From: Prorocentrum cordatum
Taxonomy: Eukaryota > Sar > Dinophyceae > Prorocentrales > Prorocentraceae
Direction: 5' to 3'
NCBI GenBank assembly: GCA_963575745.1
Contig: CAUYUJ010020726.1
Coordinates: 330,969-377,468, forward strand
Length of the DNA stretch: 46,500 bases
Made by a program: the position numbers and the translations under genes. Under the pieces are notes generated by a model, which ran no database searches, had not been told where the DNA came from, and was given only the letters and a program-made list of their open reading frames with translations. Positions within the stretch are counted from its first letter, which is position 1; every line of letters begins with the position of its first letter. This document shows positions 1 to 8,159 of this stretch, one piece after another.

Positions 1-380
1 GTGCAGCGGGGAGCAGGGGGGCACCTCTGGGCCGGGGGCACCCCCTGGCAACCCCCCCGAGCTGCGAGGTCTTGTGGCGCGCTTGGGGGGGGGGGGGGCA
101 TGCAGCCTCTTCGCGAGGCCGCGCGGCGGCCCCCGGCGGGGTCGGGAGCCCCGTCGGGGGGGCCGCGCCGTGCACGTGTCGCACGGCGTCGGAGGTCTGC
201 GGCGGTCGCCCCCGCTGGCGGGGCGCTCCGCTTCGCCTCGGCGCTGGCGGTCTCGGCGGCCGCTCCGGCGGCGCAGCTGCGGACGGAGGCCGACCTGTGG
301 GACCTGCGGCTGCAGCTCCTCCCGTGGGAGGGCTTCGCCTGGCGGCTGGTGCTGCGCTCGCCGCTGATCCCGAGGGGGGA
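1..380 (+). CDS. Coding-like 5' segment, unrecognised (partial, runs off the window)
   Basis: Very GC-rich sequence open in more than one + frame. The most protein-like stretch is in frame 1 at about 240-375, reading an Ala-rich segment followed by LWDLRLQLLPWEGFAWRLVL. I do not recognise a domain. It may be an upstream exon of the FkbM-like gene that follows, because it lies on the same strand and is followed by an intron-like interval holding a mobile element (527-692). High GC keeps all frames open here, so openness alone is weak evidence. Start and end are approximate. Confidence 0.25.
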
Positions 381-526
381 AAGCGGCGCGAGCACGGGGT
401 TTCGGAGGTCCGCGCGGGCTCCTCGGGTCGGCGCTGGGGCCCCCCCTGGCGGCGCCTCCGCGCGCCCACGGGGGCCCCGCGCAAACTCCAAGACGTCCGC
501 GCGGACCTCCGAGAGCTGACGTTTAG

Positions 527-692
527 TCACCACCCACCAAACCACCCCAACCCAACCCGAAGGCTCAGATTTACCCTCGATTTCCAGTGGGGGAGGGTCG
601 GGAAACATCGAGAAAACACGTGTGGAACCCTTACCCCCCCCAACCCGAAATTCGGGTCTTCGGGTTGGGTTGGGGTGGTCTGGTAGGTAGTC
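527..692. mobile_element. 166-bp MITE-like element, copy 1
   Basis: Terminal inverted repeats share a perfect 27-bp core (ACCAAACCACCCCAACCCAA then CCCGAAG) at both ends. Flanks are GTTTAG (521-526) and ATTTAG (693-698), a 6-bp target duplication with one mismatch. A second copy of exactly the same length lies at 6079-6244, about 95% identical by eye. No ORF. It sits between coding-like segments, probably in an intron. Confidence 0.85.
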
Positions 693-717
693 ATTTAGGC
701 TCTGTTTTTGCTCCTCT

Positions 718-927
718 GTGATCTCTGGCTGCACGTGGACTCGCGCGCACTTGATCTCGGAGGAGTGGCTCGGGGCCGCGGGGCTAGACCTTCCGACCGT
801 GCGGTCGCTCCGCCGGTGCGACGGCAAGTCGACCGGGTTCGGCAGCCTCCGCAGCTGCCACTTCTACGACCGCGCGGCCTTCCAGCGGCTGGGCGTCGAA
901 TTGCCCTCCGAGGGCCTCGGGTTCATG
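718..927 (+). CDS. Candidate exon upstream of the FkbM-like exons
   Basis: Frame 1 is open with mixed amino-acid use, including ISEEWLGAAGLDLPTVRSL and CHFYDRAAFQRLGVELPSEG. No domain is recognised. A GT after the ATG codon at 925-927 would give a phase-0 donor; the next candidate exon begins after an AG at 1042-1043. GA and GC donors, which dinoflagellates also use, are possible a few bases further on. The start is uncertain. It is placed with the FkbM-like gene only by strand, spacing and compatible phase. Confidence 0.3.
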
Positions 928-1043
928 GTGGAGGATGCCATCTCGGGGGGGGAACAGGGATCAATGACACGCCGCTGTCGGGAGCCCTTCTGCATGGCAC
1001 TCCTGTGCTTCTGCTCGAAGGCCCGGTGCCTCGTCAGCAGTAG

Positions 1044-1230
1044 TGCGCCGCTGGCTTCCCCGCGGCGGCGCGCCATTGGGATGCCGTTCCCTCCCCGGCC
1101 GTCTGGTTCACCGGCTGGGGCACGGGGGTCGCGGCGTGCGCGGGCGGGGAGTGCCGCGGGGATGCCGGCCCGGGCGCCACGGTGTGCACGGCCGCCGCCG
1201 CGGGCGAGTGGGCGGCGGTGCCGCATCCTG
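1044..1230 (+). CDS. Candidate exon of the FkbM-like gene
   Basis: Frame 3 is open just after a TAG at 1041-1043 and reads a Cys/Trp-containing segment (HWDAVPSPAVWFTGWGTG, then CAGGEC and VCTAAAAGEWAAVPHPG). The other two frames give Arg/Pro-rich shadows. If it ends at G1230 with a GC donor and joins the AG acceptor at 1909-1910, the frame continues correctly into the next exon as a Gly codon. An alternative junction uses the GGGCGGCG shared by about 1210 and 1915. No domain is recognised. Boundaries are inferred from frame continuity only. Confidence 0.4.
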
Positions 1231-1589
1231 GCAGCCGGGCGACGCGGTCTGTACACATCCACTGCCCCCCGGCCAGGCCCATCCGGGGTCCAGGAGCGGT
1301 GTACACGCCTCCCTGGCTTGGCCAGGAGGTCGTACAGACCGCTCCCGCCCCGAGATCCTCGCCCGTTTTCGGGGCCCAGGGCCCTCACAGATCGATCCGA
1401 TTGGAAACGCGACGCAGAAAGATGGGGGTCCAGGGCTGGGGTGGTGCTTTTGTTTGCGATGTTGCAGTTCTTGGGCAGCGTCAGATCTGAGGGTGGCCCC
1501 ACGATGGGCCTGGCGGGTGGCAGTTGATCTGTTATTTTGCATCTTCGGGTGGCCTTCCCTGTCCCGTAAGTGGCGTTTTTTTCTTGTAC

Positions 1590-1675
1590 TACGACGTGGG
1601 TTCGACGCGGATGCGACGTGAATTCGACGCGGATTCCACGCAGATTCGACACGGACTCGATGCGGATCCGACACG
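1590..1675. repeat. Degenerate minisatellite, about 11-bp unit
   Basis: Seven or so imperfect copies of a unit close to ATTCGACGCGG in tandem (for example GGTTCGACGCGG, AATTCGACGCGG, GATTCCACGCAG). A short stretch of the same words recurs near 21890-21915. It lies within the presumed intron between 1230 and 1911. Confidence 0.6.
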
Positions 1676-1745
1676 GCCCCCGGCGCGAGGGGGCAAACTT
1701 GAGGCCCCCCCGAAGATGCAGCGTGAGATCTGTGTAGACCCCAGG

Positions 1746-1909
1746 ACAAGGAGGACAAGGAGGAGGAGGAGGAGGAGGAGGAGGAGGAGGAGGAGGAGGA
1801 CAAGGAGGAGGAGGAGGAGGAGGACAAGGAGGAGGAGGTCCTCCTCCTCGTCCTCCTCCTCCTCCTTCTCCTCCTTGTCCTCCTCCTCCTCCCCCTCCTT
1901 GTCCTCCCA
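1746..1909. repeat. (AGG)n followed by (CCT)n: self-complementary triplet tract
   Basis: About 90 bp of nearly pure AGG changes at about 1838 into about 70 bp of CCT, so the two halves can pair into a long hairpin. The CCT half ends in CCCAG at 1906-1910 and immediately precedes the candidate exon at 1911, so it doubles as the polypyrimidine tract of that intron. Confidence 0.85.
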
Positions 1910-1910
1910 G

Positions 1911-2077
1911 GCAGGGCGGCGTTCCCCCGCGGCATCGGCGCCTGGCTCTCCGCCCGCCTCGCCGGGGCGGGCCTCTCCGCCGCCCGCGCCGGGGCGGGCC
2001 CGCCCGCGGCGGGCGGCGAGGGGCTGGCGGCGGAGGCGCTGGCGGCGATGGCCAGGCGGGGCCTCTGCCGCGACGAG
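1911..2077 (+). CDS. Internal exon of the FkbM-like gene
   Basis: Frame 2 reads an Ala/Gly-rich segment with an amphipathic flavour (AFPRGIGAWLSARLAGAGL, then GLAAEALAAMARRGLCRDE). It starts after a CCT tract ending in CAG and ends at GAG 2075-2077 before GTGG. The same 17 bases, CTGCCGCGACGAGGTGG, stand at 2065-2081 and again at 2767-2783. Removing 2078-2779 keeps the frame and joins LCRDE directly to VAEFFASWAPP of the next exon. That is strong evidence that this is an exon of the same gene. Function of this part is unknown. Confidence 0.55.
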
Positions 2078-2779
2078 GTGGTCTTCGGAGGAGGGCTGCT
2101 GTGCCCTCGGAGGGGGAAGAGGTACAGTCGGGGCCCCGAAGAAGGAGCCCTTTTCGTGGGGGAGGGGCTCCGCGTTCCTTGATTGTTTCGCAGCTTGCCC
2201 CAGGTTGTCATTCGGTTTTCGATATGGGATCGAAGGTTCACTGATGGAAAATGAAGGCCTCGTTCCTTATTTAGGGTTCCTTAGGTCAAGACCCTCACTG
2301 TACCCCTGCCGCTACCCTTCCCTCTTGTTCCCTTTGTGGGCCTCCTGGGAGGCCCTCGTCGCCACCGCTGGGTTCGCCTCGAAGTCCTGGTCAGTACGCA
2401 CCCGGGGAGAGGTCCGGTGAGCAGCGGTAGTTATCGGTACTGGTGCCTTTTTGGTGTACCCATGCCCCGCCTTCCTTCTTCCTCTTCACCCTCCGCCCGA
2501 GTCGGGGGATGTGGCAGATTTTTGCTGTCGTCGCTGCACTGCTGGATGTCGACGCGCTGTCATTCCCCTCAGTTTTCCCCCTTCTTCTACCAGAACTGTG
2601 CGAGCCCAGCAAAAAAAGAAGAGGTGGTGGTTCAGAGGAGAGGGCTGGTAGAGGCAACGGCAGTTGGCTCTCGGGGGGGCCACTGACGTAGCTCGGGAAG
2701 CTCGTGCGTTTGGGCCCCGGGAGGGGTCCGGAGCCCGATTTCGAGCTGCCACTGTCTCAACTCGCCCTGCCGCGACGAG
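2078..2779 (+). other. 702-bp intron bounded by a 17-bp direct repeat
   Basis: The intron starts with GT, ends with AG, and has an in-frame stop near 2180, so it cannot be coding. The repeat CTGCCGCGACGAGGTGG spans both splice sites (2065-2081 and 2767-2783), so several junctions give the same mRNA. Duplicated splice boundaries are a known feature of dinoflagellate introns and of introner-type insertion. It contains a 30-bp word also found 3' of the gene (3891-3920). Confidence 0.65.
2260..2289 (+). repeat. 30-bp dispersed word, copy 1
   Basis: Reads TCGTTCCTTATTTA, two variable bases, then GTTCCTTAGGTCA. A copy differing at about three positions lies at 3891-3920, and similarity continues weakly downstream of both (ACTGTAC). 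It lies inside the 702-bp intron. Confidence 0.7.
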
Positions 2780-3523
2780 GTGGCAGAGTTCTTTGCGTCG
2801 TGGGCGCCGCCCGCGGGCGGCCAGATGCTCGTGATCGGCTGCGCGGGAGGTGAGAGCATGACGAACAATCCGACGCAGGCGCTTATCGACGCGGGCCTGG
2901 GGGGGCTGTTCATCGACGCGAGGAAGCGCCACATCGCCCGAGCGCGGCGGAAGTTTGGAGGTCCGCACAGGATGATCATCAACGCCACTGTCACTCCCTC
3001 TGTGCTGCCGGGCATGCTGCAGCAGCATTCACGGTTCGTTCAGCAGACCGAAGTGGTGCAGGTTGACGTGGACAGCTTCGACGGACCTCTCTTGATGCAG
3101 CTTCTTGAGGTTGTGTCTCCCTCCGTCATCGTGGTGGAGGTCCGTCACGTTCTTCCGTTCCCATTCCGTTATGCTTGCGTCGAGTGCAAATTCGATGAGG
3201 TCGTCGCCCACCGGAATCTTTGGGGAGCCACGCTTGGCTACTGGGTGCACGAGCTGGAACGCCGCGGCTATGAGGTCGGGGCGATGGACCAGCTGGACGC
3301 CCTCTTCGTCCGGCGCGGCTCGACCCGCCCGCACCAGGACAGGCGGGAGCTCTTCCTGGCCACGATGGCCTGCTACCTGCGGAACAGGCTGATCGTCCGG
3401 CGCCCGAGGGACCTGTTCGTGCCCGGGGGCAAACCCGTGGAGCCCACCCGTGCGAACCTGGAGGCGATCAGGGCGAACCTCACGCGAATCCACAGCGGCT
3501 TTCGTTTCGCCCTCTCGCTGTGA
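2780..3523 (+). CDS. FkbM/SAM-dependent methyltransferase-like protein, last exon
   Basis: Frame 2, 247 codons to TGA at 3521-3523. A Rossmann-type first strand and glycine loop are suggested by GGQMLVIGCAGGES near residues 14-27. A second strand and acid is suggested by GLFIDARKRHIARARRKFGG. A later VQVDVDSFDG is followed by VSPSVIVVEVRHVLPFPFRYA, which resembles the D-x-D/E strands near the end of FkbM-type methyltransferase domains. The family assignment rests on this pattern only; the substrate is unknown. The GTG at 2780 is an internal Val, not a start, because the exon joins the 1911-2077 exon across the repeat-bounded intron. The C-terminus is basic. Confidence 0.5.
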   Translation: MAEFFASWAPPAGGQMLVIGCAGGESMTNNPTQALIDAGLGGLFIDARKRHIARARRKFGGPHRMIINATVTPSVLPGMLQQHSRFVQQTEVVQVDVDSFDGPLLMQLLEVVSPSVIVVEVRHVLPFPFRYACVECKFDEVVAHRNLWGATLGYWVHELERRGYEVGAMDQLDALFVRRGSTRPHQDRRELFLATMACYLRNRLIVRRPRDLFVPGGKPVEPTRANLEAIRANLTRIHSGFRFALSL

Positions 3524-4050
3524 CGCCCCCCCCCCCCCGGAGGAAAAGGAGAGGCGGGTGACGAGGACGAGGACGAAGAGGACAGGCAGGACGGCGACGG
3601 TGCAGCGCAGCTGGCGGACGAGTGCCACAAGGCCAGACGCGGTGCTGCGGGCGGGCGGGGGGTTCGCACCGCGGCCCCTCCGCCCCGAATCCTGAGGCGA
3701 GCGATGAAGTTCCTCATCAGCAGGAGGCGAGAATAGCACGACATACAGCGAGCGGCTTGAATAAGGAACAATTAATTTTCAAAAGGGGCTCGGTCGTTCC
3801 TTAGGCTTACATGCGTTATTTACAGTTCCTTATGCGTTATCTATGATTTTTCGTTCCGTATGCGTTATTCCTTGGGATAAAAAAGGGGCTTCGTTCCTTA
3901 TTTATCGTTCCTTAGGTCAGGCCGACTGTACACCTCGGGCGTTCCGCAGACGTCCGAAGTTCCATGAACAGCAAATGTCTTGAGGAGCTTCCATTCTACG
4001 GTTGAGAGCCCCGTTATCTACGCACAATATTGTGTTTTCAAGCGCGCTTG
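3524..4050. other. 3' flank of the FkbM-like gene
   Basis: No gene seen. Begins with a C-rich run and a coding-like but unassigned stretch to about 3690. An AT-richer part at 3760-3930 repeats the words GTTCCTTA and GCGTTATT several times and contains the 30-bp dispersed word at 3891-3920. Confidence 0.6.
3891..3920 (+). repeat. 30-bp dispersed word, copy 2
   Basis: Second copy of the word at 2260-2289. It sits among shorter GTTCCTTA and TGCGTTATT repeats, suggesting that the source is a degenerate repeat here. Confidence 0.7.
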
Positions 4051-4054
4051 TGTT

Positions 4055-4184
4055 TCGAGTGTGCGTGCGCGTGTGCGTGTGTGTGTGCCCCAGCAGCATG
4101 CGCCCGAACCGTGTGTCCCCCAACGACCTTGAGCGCTGGTTGGATTCACTGGCGCGGCGGAGGAAAAACGGTGTGTATGTGTGC

Positions 4185-4216
<32 letters not shown>

Positions 4217-5223
4217 GAGTACGCATGTGCGTTTGTGCGTGTGTCTATGCGTGTTTGTATGTTGGCGTGCATGTGTGTATTGAGGTTGTCCTGGACCGAC
4301 GGCGGTGCTGTCTCGCGTCTCCGCAGCGCGGACAACACTTATCAGTGCGACGCGGCGAGCCCATCGAGTGCCCCATGAATTCCCGGACGTGAGAAGTATG
4401 TGTGCTTGGTGTGTGCGCGCGTGTGTGTGTGTGTGTGTGTGCTTGGTGTGCGTGTGTGTGGCGCGACGCCGCGCTAAGTACTTCTACTGACTCCGAATCC
4501 TCGCTGCGCGCGAGGCCGCTTCCGCCAAAAGTCTGTGTGTCAGTGTGTGTGTGAGTGTGTGCTTGTGCGCGTGTGGTTGTGCTTGTGCTCCGCCAACCCC
4601 GTCCTGCCGCTGCTATTGCCGCCGTGTTGTTGCCCACATGGTTGCCGACGAACAGTGTGTGTGTGTGTGTGTGCGGTTGAGTTCCGTCCACCTTGGGTGC
4701 GGTATGGCTGTCGCCGTCCCCTCTCTCACCCGGGTGCCCCGTTCGCACCCCCCCGCGCGCCGTTCTCGCTGGTTGTACGGATGCCACGATGAGATATTCG
4801 GGGACCGAGCGGTCTTGTCCCCTCCTGGGTTGTTTTACACCCATCAGCAATTTCAAGAAAAGATATCAACATTTCGTATATTCAAAATCTCGTGTAAGAA
4901 AACCAAGGATCTGAACTGGACCCTGGACGTTTTCTTTTTGAGTTTTTGTTCGTAGAACCTGCCTGCATCTGGCCTGCGCTACTGTGTAAGAAAACGCTTC
5001 GACTGAAGGTCATGTGCTTAGCTGCAACTGTTCTCATCTCGAAGCAGGGCTGTATGCAAGGCGGGCGTCCAGGCCGTCTCCGTGGTATGCCCCGTCGAAG
5101 CTGTTGCAGTCCTGCCAGCAGGAACCGAGCGCGCGGCACCTGCGAAGCATCTTCATCTGTCCCGTCCGACAGCCACCGTCAGGCGGAGATTGTGAGGATG
5201 TTGTGTAACTCGTTGTCGAGCGC

Positions 5224-5257
<34 letters not shown>

Positions 5258-6445
5258 CGGGCGGGCGGGCGTGCGTGCGTGAGTGCGTGCGTGCGTGACT
5301 GTTCGTCTTTCGCCTTGGCGCCTCCCTCTTCTGCATCGCCTGGCTTTTCTGTTCTGGTGCCGCATACGCGCGGCTTTGAGTCGTTCCAGTCTTGCCGCTC
5401 CGCTGCACGGAAGCCAATTCAATTTGCATGCGGCATCCAACAGTAATCCGCTAATTGGACTCACTGGCACATCGGTAGAAAAGTTTGCGTGCGCGCGCGT
5501 GTGTGTGTGTGTGTGTGTGTGTTTGTGGCACAAGTCGCCACAACGGTGCCCCCGTTTTGTTAGCTCTTCCGCCAGCGCAGTTAATCGGCCTAGCCGCCGA
5601 CGCACAAAGTGTATGTGTGTGTGTGTGCGTGTGTGTCGGTTGCCCCGCTGTGTAAGGGATTGGCCAGACTTTCTCCGTCGCGAGCTGCAAGTTCAGCAGC
5701 TCTGGGACTCGGCGTCCCCGACCTCGAGACGCCCGCCGTGCGGATTCATTCCCCAACCGCGTGCGACCGAAATGTGTGTGTGTGTGTGTATGTGTGTGCG
5801 TGTGTGTTTAAGTGTTTTTCTTTTCCTTTACGGCGGCACGCTGTGCACTTCCGGCGTTCCTCCAAGTTCGCTGGATGCGGCGCGTGCGCGTCCAGCGCGA
5901 GCTGCGATCTCCTTTTCTGGCGCTGGTCGCCTCCTTCTCTCTCTCTCTCTCTCTCTCTCTTTGTGCTGCTGCAGTCGCCGTTTCGCTCGCCGCCTGGTGT
6001 CTGCCAGATCCTGTGCATGCCACATGTTCGCGTTCTTTCCGCCTGCTCTTTTCGGCCTGCCATTAATGTGGGAGCACATCACCACCCACCAAACCACCCC
6101 AACCCAACCCGAAGGCTCAGATTTACCCTCGATTTCTAGTGGGGGGGGGTCTGGGAACATCGAAAAAACACGTATGGAACCCTTACCCCCCCCAACCCGA
6201 AATTCGGGTCTTCGGGTTGGGTTGGGGTGGTTTGGTAGGTAGTCAGCACAGGGCCTTTGCTCGAGCGAAATCGTCAAGCATTCGCCTGCGATGGGCGCCA
6301 GCGATCCCCGTGAGTGGTCCACGGGCGGCCGGCTCCGTGTCGCGGGGGCGGGAACGTGCGTGTGGCGTGCGTTTTTGTGTGTCTATGTGTGTGCGTGTGT
6401 GCCCATGCGCCTTAGCGTACGCGCATGTGTGTTGTAAGCCTGCGT
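4055..6445. repeat. Cluster of (GT)n microsatellites
   Basis: At least ten GT-rich tracts (about 4055-4090, 4170-4285, 4410-4465, 4530-4580, 4655-4675, 5226-5300, 5485-5522, 5610-5640, 5770-5812, 6360-6430) separated by 70-500 bp. Some spacers look related: TTGGATTCACTGGC at about 4140 and TTGGACTCACTGGC at about 5457 each precede a GT tract by a similar distance. This suggests an old unit with a GT tail. A (CT)n tract lies at about 5936-5962. All long ORFs here are microsatellite translations. Confidence 0.8.
6079..6244. mobile_element. 166-bp MITE-like element, copy 2
   Basis: Same element as 527-692, same length, about eight substitutions by eye. Flanked by a perfect 6-bp duplication AGCACA (6073-6078 and 6245-6250), which fixes the ends. 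The inverted repeats can fold most of the element into a hairpin. Confidence 0.9.
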
Positions 6446-6465
6446 GCACAAGGGCTCCCTCGAGG

Positions 6466-6608
6466 GCGCGAAGTTATTCGCGCTTCGCGCTTCGCGGTCC
6501 TCGTTCCTTCTCCCCCTCCTCCTCGTCCTCCTATTCTCCCTTTGGGAGGGCGGCGCGAGAGCGCGAAGTTATTCGCGCTTCGCGCTTCGCGCAGCGCGAA
6601 GCGCGAAG
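6466..6608. repeat. Direct repeat of a GCGCGAA palindrome with a 15-bp perfect cruciform
   Basis: A 31-bp palindromic word starting GCGCGAAGTTATTCGCGC occurs at 6466-6496 and 6561-6591. The second copy runs into a perfect inverted repeat: CTTCGCGCTTCGCGC (6578-6592), one A, then its complement (6594-6608). No function is evident. Confidence 0.85.
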
Positions 6609-6886
6609 TTGGGAGCCCTAGGTGCATGTCAGTGTGCGTGCGCGGTGCTGTATACCGCATCAGAAGATCGCATACCGCAGCACGGTGCTGCAGATCAACT
6701 CTAGCATAGCAAAACGCAGCACTAGCGAAGCAGAGCATCGCCTGGTACACTACAGTAGAGTGTAGCGTCTGGTGTAGCATGGTGTCCCATCGCATACCAT
6801 TGCCATAGCCCGTTGTCTCGTTGCAGCTTTACGCTATTGCGTAGAATTCCAAGGCATCATCATTAGCACCGTCCATAACACAACAG

Positions 6887-6899
6887 ATCACGTGCAGCA
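6887..6899 (+). repeat. Target-site duplication, left copy (EF-hand retrocopy)
   Basis: ATCACGTGCAGCA ends at the base before the SL-like sequence. The partner ATCACGCGCAGCA (one mismatch) is at 13339-13351, after an A-run. The pair brackets the whole processed copy. Confidence 0.75.
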
Positions 6900-6919
6900 T
6901 CCGTAGCCATTGGCTCAAG
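6900..6919 (+). other. Relict spliced-leader sequence, 2-nt deletion
   Basis: TCCGTAGCCATTGGCTCAAG equals the dinoflagellate SL apart from loss of two Ts in the central T run. It lies 71 bp before the ATG of the EF-hand reading frame at 6991. SL is added only to mRNA by trans-splicing, so its presence in DNA marks a reverse-transcribed mRNA. Confidence 0.85.
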
Positions 6920-6990
6920 TCGTTCTGTCTCAAGGCCTCTGCATTGAATATGTATGGTGGCGCCGCCGTTATTAATTCAGCTGCTCTGCG

Positions 6991-7337
6991 ATGCCGCCCA
7001 AGGCCACGGGACCCAAAAAGCCAACGAGGACCAACAAACCCAGCCCGCTTGAGCGGATGAGGGAGGCATTCGCGTTGGTGAACGTGGACGCCGACGCCCA
7101 TGAGGTCACCAAAAAGGATCTCTTAAAAATCATAGCGACCACTGGCGTCACAGAGCGTGGCCGAACAACTTGTCGCTCGATTCAATCCCGATGGGAACGG
7201 GGTCTTAGACAACGAGGAGTTCTTCGCCTATGCCGCGAAGGGTGGGGGAGACGTTGTACAGCCTCATTAATCGGGGCGTGCTGGAGGCCGACGAGGGCTT
7301 CGACAAAGTCGTGGAGATCTTCAAGGCATGGGACCAG
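6991..7337 (+). pseudogene. EF-hand pseudogene, 5' coding part (EF-hands 1, 2 and start of 3)
   Basis: ATG at 6991 opens a Lys/Pro-rich leader, then an EF-hand helix pair (LERMREAFALVNVDADAHE, with a degenerate loop). After a +1 shift near 7156, frame 2 gives a clear second hand, FNPDGNGVLDNEEFFAYAA. After a shift in the GGTGGGGG run near 7250, frame 3 gives LEADEGFDKVVEIFKAWDQ, the entering helix of the third hand. It stops at CAG 7335-7337, where the LINE interrupts it. Both shifts could be true mutations or homopolymer errors in the assembly. Confidence 0.75.
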
Positions 7338-7339
7338 GA
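7329..7339 (+). repeat. LINE target-site duplication, left copy
   Basis: TGGGACCAGGA, repeated exactly at 12915-12925. It encodes the end of the third EF-hand entering helix and loop start, so the reading frame resumes after the right copy. Confidence 0.8.
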
Positions 7340-7439
7340 AGTGCTTCGTTTGCCCATCCTGGCGCTCAGCGGGTTTGGGGCAATACTGGGAGGCGCGTGG
7401 CTTTGTCCCTCGCCGGCCTCCCTGCTCCCAGCATCCGCG

Positions 7440-7565
7440 ATCCACGATGCGTCGTTGTCCTCCGCTTGCCTCGATTGTCCTCCGCTTGCCTCGTTTTCCC
7501 ACTTGCTCCCAGGATCCCAGTTGCCTCGTTGTCCTCGGCTTGCCTCCTTGTCCTCCGATGTCCGC
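7440..7565 (+). repeat. Short tandem repeat, 18-bp TGTCCTCCGCTTGCCTCG unit
   Basis: About five imperfect copies near the 5' end of the LINE (GTTGTCCTCCGCTTGCCTC, ATTGTCCTCCGCTTGCCTC, GTTGTCCTCGGCTTGCCTC and two more degenerate). Probably a local expansion within the element. Confidence 0.7.
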
Positions 7566-7663
7566 GATGCATCCGGACCATCCCCCGGGGCGTTGGCCCC
7601 AGTGGGCGTGCCGCCGCTGCCGTCGTCCGCGTGTCTGCTTCTGCCACTGCCCTTGTGCAGACT

Positions 7664-7960
7664 GTGTACGGCGATGTGGATTCAAAGGAGAATGCCGAAG
7701 TCCTCCTTGGTGCTGCCTTCGAGGCCGCCGAGGTGCATGGCGGAGTGGCACTCATCGGAGGCGACTTTGCCCGAGGGGCGCTTCGCCCTCGCTCGTGCGC
7801 GGTTGCGGGGATGGGTCGATGTGGCCAGCGCCGTTGCGACCCGTGATGGCACCGAGCCTGTGGCCACTCACACCCGCTGGCAGCGCGCCCCGTCGCATAG
7901 ACCAACTCTGGGCTAGCCCAGTCGCAGCTCGTGCCTTGCTTGGCGTCTCGGTTCTCGAGT
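7664..7960 (+). pseudogene. LINE endonuclease domain, frameshifted
   Basis: Frame 2 (7664-7780) reads VYGDVDSKENAEVLLGAAF and then ALIGGDFAR, matching the strand-and-GGDFN motif of APE-type LINE endonucleases with Asn changed to Ala. Frame 3 continues briefly, and frame 1 then reads RRIDQLW at 7891-7911, matching the conserved RID motif. Two frame changes within 250 bp show that the domain is dead. The N-terminal part of the domain is not recognisable upstream. Confidence 0.6.
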
Positions 7961-8159
7961 GGGCTGGGCACAGACCTGTTGTTGCGTCCTTTGCTCGGGA
8001 TCGTTTGTGCCCCCATTTGTCCAAATGGCGCGTGCCGCATGCGCTTCCTGTGCCTGTGGATCCTGCTGCTGTGTCCAGGATGCGTTTGAGCGCTTGTCCT
8101 GACCCACACTTGTCGGATGAAATTTGCACTGTTGCTGACGTTGCCGTTGACGCCGACTT

